Part shown: positions 43,501 to 48,775 of the stretch, piece by piece | Position numbering within the stretch: the first letter of the stretch is position 1 | Layout: every line of letters starts with the position of its first letter | DNA from: a virus | Direction: 5' to 3' (one strand) | Length of the DNA stretch: 48,775 nt | IMG/VR virus record: IMGVR_UViG_3300041016_000579 | Location: 1 to 48,775 of that record | The notes under the pieces: model-generated | The model's database searches: none | The model's input: the letters and a program-made list of their open reading frames with translations, nothing else | Told to the model about the DNA's origin: nothing | Program-made: the position numbers and the translations under genes

Positions 43501-45652
43501 ACGCAAAGTCAGCCCCATATGAGGAATCCCTTAGGGCTTTTAACCTTGCGGCAAAAAAGGCTACGCTACCTTCTGTCCCTGCGTCACTATGGTAAATTTT
43601 ATTTGCTAAGGCTCGGACACCCTCGATGCCTTGACCTTCACCAATTTGTTGCATTGCCATCTCAAGAGAGTTTCTGAGGGCCGCAGTCTCGGCCATGTAC
43701 TTGTCAGACCAAACCCCCTTGTCCACCCCAGTGCCAAAGAACTCAAGCAAGTGCGTGCCCATTTGGCCTCGCTCATGGAGCGTGTAAATCAGCATGTGGC
43801 CAAGTGCTTCGTGTCCAAAATCGGCTGGCCTATACAAGTCAGGATTCAGCCAAAGCATAGGCATCATGCCATCGTTCGTTGGAACTAACGTAAATTGACC
43901 ACGACCTCGTGGGTCGAGATAACGTGCTGGGTCCTTAACGCCCCTGTTTGAAAGAATGGTCATCATTTCGGCGGCTGGCTTCGTGCTAGCGATGATTCCT
44001 TTCTTCTGCTTAGGGTCTAAAATCGTGTGAGCCATCTGAAGGACGACCCTAACATTGGAGGAAACCCTGCTAGATTTACTTAGGTCTGCGTCCTTGGTGA
44101 CAGCCCTAGCAAACTCTGCGAATTCTGGGCTAAAGCCGTCGAGTTTGGGCAGGAAGTTATTATCAAAGTCCTTGATGAAATTCTCGTGCTGAACAAAGCC
44201 GTTCACATTGCCCCACATGTGCCTGACGGCACCACTGTAGCCACCCCAGACCATGCCCATGGTGGCACCGCTTACGGCCCCACGTTCCCTGTCGTTCATG
44301 TAGCCTAGGCCAGCAAACAGGAGGGAGTCCTTGTAGGCATGCTTCATAGCCGCCGTAGACATCTGAAGCATCGGGTCTACAATGACGTTGAGGGCTTTTG
44401 CGGCTTTGGAGGCAGAAGGACTTAGCGTCTTGCTACTAGCCATCCTTTCAAGGACAGTAAGTCCATTGACTTGGTCGGCGGTAATCATGCCATGGGCAAG
44501 GTTAAGGCTCTGCTCGCCAACTTCACCAAGCAGTTCTGCCGTTGTCCTAAGGCCTAGAGAGCCAAGGTAACCGACAGTCTGCCTGATTTCCCCAGCACCG
44601 ATGTCAGCCATGCCATTGATGGCCTGAGTAGCGGCGATGTTCCTAATGTGCTCGGCACCATAGCCACTCCTAGCGGCAACAGACTGAATGGTGCCGCCGA
44701 CTAATCCTTCGACAGCATTAGCAGGGATAGAGATGGCCTTAGAAAGACCAGTGGCCAGATGTCCTACAGCCCTTTGGGTAGCACCAGCGGCCAAGGCATC
44801 CAACTTCTTGCCAGCCTCGGTAAGGGTTCCCATGGCCTTGCCGTAGAACGACATCTTTTCAGCCGCCATAGCACCCGCCCTGCCAGCCCTTACCGCAGTC
44901 CCAATAGCAAGTGCCTGAGAAGCACCGCCAGTAAACGGAGCCATAGCAATAGAGCCGACTTCAAGTCCAAGGAAGGACATGGCATGGGCAACCTTGGGGT
45001 TGCTAAATGACCTAAGTTTCTGGGCCGTAGCCTCAGACATGTTTACGTAGGGAAGCGTCTCATACACAGACATGTCTCCCTGCATAATTTTTTGGCTATC
45101 CCAGAGAAACTTTCTGCTTTCGTTCCATTGCTGGGCTTCCTCCTCCCAGTTCTGGGAAATTTTGCCACTCTTGACCGCCCTGATAAGTGAACGAAGATGG
45201 AAAACTGGGGACGTAGGGTTCTCGGATTCGGTAACCATACCCCACATGTCTCGGAGCGACCTGACAACGCCCTCACCAACAGAGGCACCCCACACTAGGG
45301 GGTTAGGGTCTTCGGCCATGCCTTCCAGCAAGTCAGCAGGTAGTTTGGCAATCATTCCCCCCACTTCGCTGATGGTTTCACCCCAGTCGGTATGACGCTT
45401 GTTGATTCCAGTAACGATTTTCTGCCAGTGCTCCTTGGCGTCTGGGCTAGACAGGTCGATGCCCTTGTCGGCATTCATCTGGTACCACGTAGCAAGTTCC
45501 TCCGACTCGTCTACTGGCGTCTTTGCAAAGGCGTCCTCCCTTGGTGCCTTAGGTGTAAGGTTTAAGCGTCCCCCCGCCCTTTGCATAGCCGCCGCATAAG
45601 CGGCAGTCTGGTTAATGTCATTGGGGTCCCGAGCGGGAGTATCAGATTCCAT
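28505..45652 (-). CDS. Giant polyvalent virion/ejection-type protein (5,715 aa)
   Basis: A single uninterrupted 17.1-kb frame, about 0.63 MDa predicted. The N-terminal 500 residues are Ala/Gly-rich with long hydrophobic helices, as in ejection proteins. HEALGH (614-619) is a zincin motif with a downstream Glu-rich helix (IFEEMMSGHAEN). A second zincin, HEAQH (2108-2112), follows a FGHESMYYYYPEM segment and resembles the polyvalent domain I recall as LPD23. Residues 4283-4690 form a diverged phage module (GLADFLHDNRDNKLTKTEVA to EELQSDRYQS). The start directly follows the previous stop (TAAATG). Injection into the cell and action on host or phage factors is inferred. Confidence 0.85.
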   Translation of the reverse strand: MESDTPARDPNDINQTAAYAAAMQRAGGRLNLTPKAPREDAFAKTPVDESEELATWYQMNADKGIDLSSPDAKEHWQKIVTGINKRHTDWGETISEVGGMIAKLPADLLEGMAEDPNPLVWGASVGEGVVRSLRDMWGMVTESENPTSPVFHLRSLIRAVKSGKISQNWEEEAQQWNESRKFLWDSQKIMQGDMSVYETLPYVNMSEATAQKLRSFSNPKVAHAMSFLGLEVGSIAMAPFTGGASQALAIGTAVRAGRAGAMAAEKMSFYGKAMGTLTEAGKKLDALAAGATQRAVGHLATGLSKAISIPANAVEGLVGGTIQSVAARSGYGAEHIRNIAATQAINGMADIGAGEIRQTVGYLGSLGLRTTAELLGEVGEQSLNLAHGMITADQVNGLTVLERMASSKTLSPSASKAAKALNVIVDPMLQMSTAAMKHAYKDSLLFAGLGYMNDRERGAVSGATMGMVWGGYSGAVRHMWGNVNGFVQHENFIKDFDNNFLPKLDGFSPEFAEFARAVTKDADLSKSSRVSSNVRVVLQMAHTILDPKQKKGIIASTKPAAEMMTILSNRGVKDPARYLDPRGRGQFTLVPTNDGMMPMLWLNPDLYRPADFGHEALGHMLIYTLHERGQMGTHLLEFFGTGVDKGVWSDKYMAETAALRNSLEMAMQQIGEGQGIEGVRALANKIYHSDAGTEGSVAFFAARLKALRDSSYGADFAFFNQQDRGQPSPFRIGEIASLDPNVEANMPLRYIFEEMMSGHAENMFIHTNLQDLNIPADQKPLRMYFERKFLERLSRVTTELEMAGVRAKYGAPLGKDNRPSIQAEVYDDGIYRRAPQMDNLLRNMVDAAKNTNDAPVQNLSPEMQLAVAKKHRKEHLFNIRGTGATLKGEKERNEMSTKSSKGAFDIIDQLPDELKPKITLDEHGNRTADVYTMKDEVLDSLADSGFLDPESVRVAKAFRDTYMAYESSGFTSGNMFYGQNLGSSHRTAVGNLFKRIFGEDVPVTHRVFVPFELKLYYRTTDGTGKQLRQPRGGYVATVMDYTAVHRREMKMWSRPDVKALFSGLQEFNEFFHVYMMNMLREPSARVDSASLFKPKFGANAEKVRDIMYETFGASKRADESYINPPREGYFSSHENPNFPIHSLRLENLVGVERVAAAPFPYHHGRSYEPLRRNLSVAGFEEISANMFASGQGYRVMRERPTQGSNWKVFSPFGAMIGSYKERDKAFKAAQKHLRSSMNPADVLALPTDEAWTQMNRTERLQQIQKDQLAYHQATSARAKGYLQVGPVRQGGIGISPEKIEPRDFVSLVFKAVPSKLGEEISTLYTDWKKLTKQYEVSNNLPEGTLGKLRFREDDFNKVSFESHGTPMSIEAHQHDGLPVITFDRSYFEKHSPEGAQRIFHQMLESHAERIARAFNPENAGMSFWTKTSDANALELRGQNLQIAEATKALFDHVSGKGELPPEYKKAMEDTIASTEWCSDKKEPRWEQLKKSKSEFETARLWREIIELRGHTGVFGLFAKAFGGNVNQPRARQAMELLRQLNLPDENGVVAPVAGPNGPLIHLSLNKDFKDLSIRLDKIVDGMTLSERDAFNTFAKTVFSHQIHQIYVDSAYAGIGVISKEYHVGPASPRKVKGTLKSTGTSVYPKAEAVTTGISLNDTNWVSVRVSGSGVDATTNHGSIIKMGYGDALGTNPAVRGGTELGSAFGLPKGGNMSKKTVGVAVSALPNEIGDYVYDRGMERAGILDVARDLSYDIIASSANSDQNLVKVWEQFSKTKNTTELAVALHDIALATGKQSPLENSFSLLGLAKALDPVATERRFKAKYGPKEAERVKNGGDPQLFTQELAIAGDRYWSEAVANYNTTASTLWDVGGEKTLIELHYDYGVSSQFHAKFGYDAKALEARVAKHRKIQAATHDMANKKWMSVGGVDALRPSVRDEVLRAGLAKEITIHGKKVMTFEFSDSEAYLDTSFVQNQPHLLPFAGMPDPEKAYSDYAFEVKRRAAIPDSPKYIPSHIPVGKETTLGKVFGHESMYYYYPEMRDVKVRWIDDHGAYARTLPSGESLIELGIRSFAAAELNMKNDPDGMVINDAKSLTSRFTIENPLASIILHEAQHVLQEKANMLKEDGHIFNLNKQVLMGHFANLLGIKSNFAISDVISKAMKRDAVWSDAVDTAAPDVNALADRLALAKDSPVIRHLSAKASPLMKTALRNFAAFVAHEASAGRVDDTFGRMVLDLQEAHKHAETLTEHLHAYDSMTKLRAELKKKSPAYAIKMNFDSQFRQAMNALGLVRNVVAIEHSTPTQKALLVRQALEDYTDMYYMNTPSERMARETEARRMLTQDELDKSPRKYSEDLLPEGSVMDIIDRAMAQSNVETPDSLMKRQTGAIDSYLQYSKHNPVQVIMKSIGGIASKEGDSGGYEMLGKLSLVRYILARSGDEIESLGRFSLIERGWAVEEGKLVFKTGNYIVQGDFREAIERLSNKMEGLSTRNYSQADTGYVPKEYVTPSAQRENGTYSLQDIVEIANIKITAADTLSIGNSVIDAIMDDSFPPVFKVGDVMSNLNRRGVIFSNDATTAVMLPDIVAGFGPETVMTKNDLLNILCYNHSKFSMLFNASDSGFGVNAIPDSVLARKPSSDVMRQVLAAFPSTSKSHIQGILAQRGGYSPFQVTSKEYRYGKFELSGQEIKFSVPELEAFITAPEDMVELQKIRERISSGFMATLAEHSVTLNSREGQKRANTLNERLQRLSTLIEPMLNKVFDMVRDSASGSPREKSKLAVMLLSELEKSLVRVTIVEGNRGRNSNEGQVPMMVGGHRDTLSSGYYEPTALARIHGKGSVISRAANAGGMAASRHSHTPLSVEQMHTLGTLHGGFLFGESAFISGDSAIPFERAESGLAISIGGAFDQTLSRAVINSQESLTSRDRLMQDVAVGDGVETTQSRMAKAQFNWSGEEFNVVTMRLRDHADAIEHRMSEIDLQIDEVGELRRFHENGKQDLTPYRAGGFVQKFLSEKLAQGMTAGATFDLLTSMLEAKKTVFNAQAKDMGKVFQIQLGVASKVAGTLAPITVQRTEVYVGMEAVLPHHVALRGSKREAGAAIIKVGEDSFVDVDTSLADPEAVSSATLPAFGMETQIPKWLMKGMNTNAHNLEAVVTGLIGGTIFDGDGDIVSKPSTYADHVASFIERGALPDDVTTPLPAETSTQTVISGLLFASQNTFANLSKHVPDANANFVDWALANRGPQIQADYQTGGLFGDQNISQNPLLNTSTRGINTAVLGMMVAPFILAHNNLGFPDVKGGRIVHDTKVLEVGNYHEIVAFAETADMRNPEHMVKMKTMIEEWYTQVDKTNLERIVYEASSAQAIDGTLLRLNMAQTHALSKRSQERAPEIMEAHDMGATFGFDQQYGDSGVYGNDVPTGHGTSTISYMSKNIRQQAGSVTFWRGYFMGVASLKGIKTRKPREHGWRKYGVKAHDAVAGDAWLQYDRPSMSVRRSVNLGMDINSADIAHSNEVPTIGGSFTMKKNRKSFKDLNPQARVQSSAYRTPLGEEMSVYDAIQTIATEQKQSIEGLDTEGAYGTKDVWYDINSGEGGQIVLGTDTGDSTKAALRVRKSEFSSRVRREIIVNRLANLASQLGTSKLAVQPARFSSARKPSLGFIGLASSDTRAGHFNNSSTHSIAWSGQPFVSAMSAERDKPRVGFAWSRLEDGRIMVNLAPDINLGSYLDAVPADRYIAPLGFSHRRSLGWDSNTKTLIPMALGRMLGMQDAIGDNGKAMRTLDRRIAHTSDLLHPASLKQYELAAKSVAKRALLGRLTSEIESAEFTRKITQFGYGSNAIKNVRENGRALDFSEFVAGNEEHVKQLLDLNDLMRTSSPEHGYHTIILPKHAGLDLLQSAYFTLVAYHSESLRTNDRVGAYARNGNYRYWAGGPTGDSPYFGHIDEFGGITGTARNTFLRALASHREMRGESYGISSGKPSLVGYSLEGSVDARGPSNFAKEIEQHATRASFINPDLIRDLTGAHERMLGAESGYFMPDVERAFAMNGDRSAVIDLLMPDSKHLQRFAWDDVKKNNVTVIRKSDKSGFMVGHDVVTGVDTSGMPVKTRKVMAFRIESEALAYRDSVMSGGVEAEVPSMLFKEGGYAMKTLDQKYSHAKTSGKANITKGQQVSDAYVAAEAETTMAVYTHDGFYHVGNIDTPFTTLPEAKAAQEMLLRVETITGNAPKVERINLSTGGVGMYEHDIRRGLQFGIGGSPYQFAPRALNVLRTGLVPMLERNASGATRKVKKAVEVAKGGEWYEMFMENSVSKNEMRVLGLADFLHDNRDNKLTKTEVAKFLWAMYPVTGRRSDQLTKSPYVASVNSPEAAIRSTARRFHEERMRQVKEIEDAIETTPEEEKGVMVAYLATIRKMHDDALQSALEQFYEKDTAVAIIGNVEKTSVIDAATTGYPPANVGMSGRNVPLELSGFPHVAITPAVLETYRSVFNDAFAKAKLEAASRVAGFDFEIPDFRSNSVPVDLIMDWGQETSVTSKRTGTSSKDTVGESAKTAFNMQIQDGHPDYGNYTSGIGSYRWDTLHTGMGLSKADTYLSSLKELFKAADTAEEQSRIQMQMDSLSRIIRVKRVAESRMSGTGHKSTPSSTMQLGHARHSDVIVTAYHRANAPLSELSNSLMMKRDTMAVLGIEELQSDRYQSSTFGPMIDSYLGSSFEQVEGGKLLTELTTLRQKIEQEELKQGHLSAPMEAVQSSVKQKHTHNVYALLAAREMEKASPLLKYILFSQLSESERDAVALDHSVKHPITKETAEKYGIKENYVPEVKFTVGYNGILHSSLRDLIALSHSEGGSNMQYSGWLVPYGFGPKDKQNGLMPMSQTDYIRYNDNPSPDNAGRLIASFGLQFNTEFMSRLDELGQWYEIDGDLLGTPHGVDFDRIAMETVLDYKRRLGRSDVDPRFKRQALRIMTSLEQLYYEKGDGIISDFRTKWSGVHSERNKVANLSDLNRGEDMTAKRPYSLYNSRLWNIAENPDAHVPSLVNKGLTNKDSAVANATEVARRTNYSEKKFLELSPVRALAFDIRLRSKILGVTPEQYLDALAWNLENGEGKVYQETTIQTMRDSISDPESVTHNRLSNIGDRCMLFVQSMDIDFDGADGNPVGRNRGVHEFKAQTVLGRIFEGVAPQVTATYLANKPNVLLDGYRAKVFEIEAKIGKVADADTYTYPDLIPLGEDGAYRGTMTSWYAMRALQSRKDAITVMDARHHRTRYDSVGNTVGMFNLGNGIIAPINIAGSRRSTYMASAYIMDVAKKEKAHGGLIDAMHAGLFPDAVMYNDAELFWNGKSAKICRHLEIAAEEIIQQLPFASNQKTKESMIAEVKTTIQTVFLQGPKLRSDTSLKDLVTKVRSKSITREVLEADISGAVTDGKDVIRRIATHHDKPQGFLMSIPVGRTHGYATNYGAPLWHNRIYYAGMHEGLINQVSHDAFDIPEISMVNGEYVVTDKKTGKPIAQGIKSFDEAQERAAQSAKYLGAVPIVSNFLKTFGRMGAYAMEGFMLTGAGRSDSFKIMHQDIADDAVRPVSRDMATAAGVGGIGELTNKMGASFGTHTPTADTMGEGTLGGLTRSEAVHGLFGPNANVTGAQALDHATALHSIGLRLDSSPEAVAAAMHRMTSFTGPLLVIRPKFPTANHKAEAKKAIVNGIPFMSVKGVDKPETLAKSAVGMYNWYAGAKQPQQDDER

Positions 45653-46606
45653 TTAAAGAGAGATGCTATTGTTCTCGTAAGAGTCTGTCTTAGAGGATTC
45701 GCCACCATTGCTGTCTTGTTCAAGGAAGTCCAACCCGTTTGCTTGGGCGGAACTCTTTAACTTTTCCTTGGTCATAGCCCTGACCCTCTTGATGAGAGCC
45801 AGTTCATTCCCCTTAAAGCGTGTGACCCAATTGGTAGCCCTCTGAGGGGTCATGGACATGGCAAAACTTAAGTCTCTTTCGGACACGTTACCTCCAAGGC
45901 CCTTAGTGCCACTCATGACACGCATGAAGTCTTGGGTAATCTTGGCCTCTAGGCCTCGGGCCTCAGTGGAAGCCTCACTATAGCCAAAGCCAGTGAGGAC
46001 TGCGTTCTGGTTGTAAATTTCCTCCAGTTTGGTGAGGTTGCCTAAGAGCAACTGGCTGTCCGAAATCAGGCCCCTGAACTTGTCGGCTTCCTCGCCACCC
46101 GCCTTAAAGGGAACGTTAGTAACCCCGTATTGACGGGCGAAGGCATGCATTGGCAGGTCCTTAACGCCCTCAGGGGTGGGTACCTGACGGGAGCCCTTGG
46201 GGACAATCATCCAAGTGCTACTTTTCTTGGTCTTCTTGTCCTCGGCAAAGCCGTTGTCCATGTCGTAGGGGTCGTACATCTGGAAGATGGCACGCCCGTC
46301 CTTGGAACTGGTGAGTGCCTGAGCCGCACCATAGTCCTCGACGGCATTGGCGTAGAACTCAGCGTCCTTGGCAAACACAGAGGGCTTCTCTTTGGCCTGT
46401 GCAGTCATGTAGTCGCCATAAGGGTCGCTAGGACCACCTTTATTACGCTTCTTGCTTTGGAACAGGGGGGCGGCTTCGGCAAGGGGGTTAAACCCTGCCT
46501 GTTTAGCGGCCATGGCTCGCTCGGGGTAGTAGTGCCCTTCCTTCCGTGATTGGCCTAGGACGTCCTCTGGCTTAACACCAAAGTCGTCATCGTATCCAGA
46601 ATCCAT
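45653..46606 (-). CDS. Internal virion-like protein (317 aa) before the giant gene
   Basis: Starts by TAATG overlap at 46606 and ends directly before the giant start. An acidic N-terminus, then a long helical region (LISDSQLLLGNLTKLEEIY, then RGLEAKITQDFMRVMSGTKG) and a Lys-rich segment near residues 275-285. The GNVSERDLSFAMSM motif resembles short helical segments in other phage structural proteins. No firm family; position next to the giant gene suggests an ejection or core protein. Confidence 0.65.
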   Translation of the reverse strand: MDSGYDDDFGVKPEDVLGQSRKEGHYYPERAMAAKQAGFNPLAEAAPLFQSKKRNKGGPSDPYGDYMTAQAKEKPSVFAKDAEFYANAVEDYGAAQALTSSKDGRAIFQMYDPYDMDNGFAEDKKTKKSSTWMIVPKGSRQVPTPEGVKDLPMHAFARQYGVTNVPFKAGGEEADKFRGLISDSQLLLGNLTKLEEIYNQNAVLTGFGYSEASTEARGLEAKITQDFMRVMSGTKGLGGNVSERDLSFAMSMTPQRATNWVTRFKGNELALIKRVRAMTKEKLKSSAQANGLDFLEQDSNGGESSKTDSYENNSISL

Positions 46607-47439
46607 TACTGGTCATCTCCCTCGTCGTATTCGTACTGGAGTGCCATCTGGGAAGACTTCTTGTCCTTGCCCTTTTGGTTGGTAATGACAATTACACGAC
46701 GTGCGTCATCGCCAACTTTTGCAAGTCCCGGAAGTACATAGTCTTGCGTAGCGGCTTGCTTCATCATTTCTTCGTCTCCGACTTTAGCAAGTTCATCAAT
46801 CAGTGCGGCATGAAGCACGCCAGCGGCGTTTCCTCCAGCCTTGTCACTAGCGACACGGGCTCGCAACTTTTTGTACTTGTCCATGCCCATTGATTTGATG
46901 GCAGACTTAACCCACTGGGAATCCTTTGAAGCGTGTTCAAGTAAGGCTGGGGTAAACTTCTTAGCACCACCTATGTTCTGTTGGTATTTTTCACGGGCCT
47001 TGATGAGGTCGTCGTTCCTCATGCCAGTCTCTACCCCATGCTTGTCCTTAGTGGGCTCGGTGCCAGCAATCATCTTAGAACCAAGGGTTCCAGCACCAGC
47101 AAGATAAGGAATTGACTGTGCGGCAAGGCCAGCACCAGTTAAATTGCGATAGCCACCAGAAGCGGCGACGGCGGCTTGGTCTGGAATGCCACTGCTAGCA
47201 TCATCAAGCCCAGCGGCATACGCTCCGTTGCCAGAGGTTGCAGGTGTTCCTTTCTTAAATGGTTTACCTGCGTTCTTGAATTGAAGCGGACCACGAGTGC
47301 GGATGCCAAGGCCAGAGGCAATGTCTTCCGTCCAACTTCCGGGATTTAAAAAGTGTTTTCCAAACCTTTGGCCAAGGGTTTCCCCTTTTCCTCGGGTGAG
47401 GTTTCGTAGGCCACGAGCGGCTGATTTTAGAATTCCCAT
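46606..47439 (-). CDS. Internal virion-like protein (277 aa)
   Basis: Basic N-terminus (GILKSAARGLRNLTRGKGE), a Gly/Ala-rich middle with a hydrophobic stretch (GLAAQSIPYLAGAGTLGSK, about residues 103-121), then a charged helical C-terminus. Composition is typical of podovirus ejection proteins that cross or contact membranes. The leader is A/C-rich (ACAACAACTTTATAAACTAACATG region) without a Shine-Dalgarno. Function inferred from composition and location. Confidence 0.65.
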   Translation of the reverse strand: MGILKSAARGLRNLTRGKGETLGQRFGKHFLNPGSWTEDIASGLGIRTRGPLQFKNAGKPFKKGTPATSGNGAYAAGLDDASSGIPDQAAVAASGGYRNLTGAGLAAQSIPYLAGAGTLGSKMIAGTEPTKDKHGVETGMRNDDLIKAREKYQQNIGGAKKFTPALLEHASKDSQWVKSAIKSMGMDKYKKLRARVASDKAGGNAAGVLHAALIDELAKVGDEEMMKQAATQDYVLPGLAKVGDDARRVIVITNQKGKDKKSSQMALQYEYDEGDDQ

Positions 47440-47464
47440 GTTAGTTTATAAAGTTGTTGTTCAA

Positions 47465-48756
47465 TTACATTTGGCCGTTGTAGCCACGTGTGTCGTAATT
47501 TTGTTTTGCCTTAAGCAGAGATGCTCGGCTGGGCTGGAGCATCGGGCGAGTACGACTACGGATTAGTTCGGGAATCCCATAGTCTCCTTCAGGTTCGCTG
47601 TCAGCACGGCTCCTGTTGACGCCGTTAAATCTTCCTCCAGCCTGAGGGGTCCAAGTGTTAATGAGTTCAGGGTTCCCATAGTTTCCACCTGCTTCAGGTT
47701 CGCTGTCGGCACGTGACATGTTTTGACCATTGTACATTCCTCCAGCCTCAGGGGTCCAAGAGTTGCCTTGGGTGTACATCTGCGTGTACGGCATAGACTG
47801 CTGAGGTGACCTCAAAGAGTCTATTACGCTCTGGTACCTTCCAGACTGTTGCTGTTGGAGCAATCCGTTAACCATGTTACTTGTTTGGCGTTCGCCTTGC
47901 GTAGTTTGTGGCAATGACCTCAAAGAGTCTATTACGCCCTGCTGTCTGTTAGACTGTTGCTGTTGGAGCAATCCGTTAACGTTTGGCCCACGGCCCTCGG
48001 TAATCATTTCTGGGTTTTTCGTGTAGTGCCTAAAGTCTGAAGCGTGGTATTGGCTTGATGACATTGGGTCTAATGATTGGTCACCTAAAGCGTTAGCCTT
48101 CACACGGGCATCAAGAAATGTGTCTGTTCTATTTCGCCTTCTTTTATCATCTGTTTCTAAGTCTAACGCCTTGGCCGCATCAAAGGCCGCCGTCATACTA
48201 TCACGCAATTTTCCTAACCTCATCCCATCGGCAACTGCGTTGTCTGCGTAGTCGTTGGCTTCATTTTCGGCGTCTTCGATTCCCTTAGTATCAATCGAAT
48301 GTTCGTATGCACCTTGGGAACTGAAGTTTTTACCACCAATTTTAACTTCACCAGTAAGCGGGTTATCTCCAACCCAGTTTCCTCCAGCACCAAATTGTTT
48401 CTGGTATGCAACTTCACGATTGGTTTGACCAGAATACGGAGTCATTGCGTCTGGGCTCGTGCTAGCAAGGTTTGTTCCTCCGCTATTGGTTTTGTATTCG
48501 TACAATCCACTACCCTGAAGGACATTGGGCCTCATGCGTGCCAGTGCGGCTTCCCTTGCGGCAAGGCTACCAGCAGGTGCGTTGGGATTAGCCTTATTGT
48601 ACATTTGGTTTCCAAAATCAATGTCTTGCAAGGTCTGGTCATGGGCGGTCATTCGTCCGCTTTTCCTGATGTCGGCGGCCATTCGGTCACCGATGGACAT
48701 TTGCGGGGCAGGGCCAGCGGCAGAGGCACGAACGGCGTCTGCGGGAGTAGTGGCAG
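47465..48756 (-). CDS. Internal/ejection-type virion protein, C-terminal part (gene cut by the window ends)
   Basis: Continuation of the frame that begins at 382; the joined protein has 557 aa. The C-terminal third holds two sets of tandem repeats: a Gln-rich set (NGLLQQQQS..., IDSLRS) and a WTPxAGG...SRADSEPE set. This pattern suggests a fibrous or disordered, repeat-driven protein. It directly precedes the 277-aa gene. No known family; the ATG at 48700 is an internal Met, not the start. Confidence 0.8.
47588..47765 (-). repeat. 105-bp tandem repeat in the 557-aa gene
   Basis: Copies at 47588-47660 and 47693-47765 share 20-nt runs such as the one starting TTCAGGTTCGCTG, with a 105-nt (35-codon) period, and a third partial copy lies before 47588. 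Each encodes a unit with WTPxAGG and SRADSEPE. Confidence 0.8.
47808..47980 (-). repeat. 108-bp repeat in the 557-aa gene
   Basis: Two copies (about 47808-47873 and 47916-47980; spacing 108 bp = 36 codons) share GACCTCAAAGAGTCTATTA and TGTTGCTGTTGGAGCAA. Each encodes NGLLQQQQS followed by VIDSLRS. Confidence 0.8.
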
Positions 48757-48775
48757 TAGGCGTAGCGGCCTTAGG
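48757..48775. repeat. Terminal 19-bp direct repeat, right copy
   Basis: Identical to bases 1-19. It should be counted once when the circle is closed. Confidence 0.9.

Noticed and set aside
28505-45652. Many plus-strand open frames of 60-180 codons opposite the giant gene
   Set aside because: All are antisense shadows without start contexts, domains or operon logic.
1-48775. Search for CRISPR arrays, insertion sequences and integrase/attachment sites
   Set aside because: No repeat-spacer pattern, no transposase-type catalytic motif, no tyrosine or serine recombinase was seen; the tRNA genes show no att-like duplication of their 3' ends elsewhere.

Overview
The window is a complete, tailed (podovirus-type) double-stranded DNA phage genome of about 48,756 bp, given as a circularly closed sequence. 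Bases 1-19 are repeated exactly at 48757-48775, and a 557-codon reading frame on the minus strand runs uninterrupted from 382 down to 1 and on from 48756 down to 47465. No host chromosomal genes, integrase, RNA polymerase or DNA polymerase were recognised. The host is probably Gram-negative, because the last late gene encodes a lipobox-bearing, spanin-like lipoprotein. Its taxonomy cannot be fixed from the sequence. Almost no gene has a Shine-Dalgarno sequence: starts lie in A/C-rich leaders such as CACACATG or in stop/start overlaps such as TAATG and ATGA.

The minus strand carries one co-directional block of about 39.8 kb (18536 down to 1, then 48756 down to 27502). It starts with RusA, a 153-aa DNA-binding-like protein and several small basic proteins. 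Then come TerL, a MerR/excisionase-like wHTH, portal, scaffold, SU10-type (DUF5309-like) major capsid protein, adaptor, tail and fibre proteins, and a beta-propeller nozzle. A set of internal/ejection-type proteins follows, ending in a single 17.1-kb gene for a 5,715-aa protein that takes up 35% of the genome. A holin and a unimolecular-spanin-like lipoprotein close the block.

The plus strand (21.1-27.4 kb) is the early/replication region: two tandem tRNA-Ala genes with a decayed tRNA-like neighbour, small unknown proteins, a LuxR-type HTH, a RecE-like exonuclease, a replication-initiator/DnaC-like loader pair, two ribbon-helix-helix proteins, an ERF annealing protein and a tRNA-Arg(CCU). It ends at a UUCG terminator shared with the convergent late block. 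Several of these genes have the same leader: a short GC hairpin (or tRNA), then an AACYTTTC-like stretch, then a CACACA tract touching the ATG. Between the two blocks (18.5-20.9 kb) lie a plus-strand HTH protein, a PD-(D/E)XK-like nuclease and an endolysin on the minus strand, and a plus-strand unknown whose start sits head-to-head with the endolysin.

The most unusual object is the 5,715-aa protein. It looks like a giant virion/ejected polyvalent protein: a Gly/Ala-rich N-terminus, two zincin motifs about 1,500 residues apart, and a diverged copy of a module seen in other phage polyvalent proteins.
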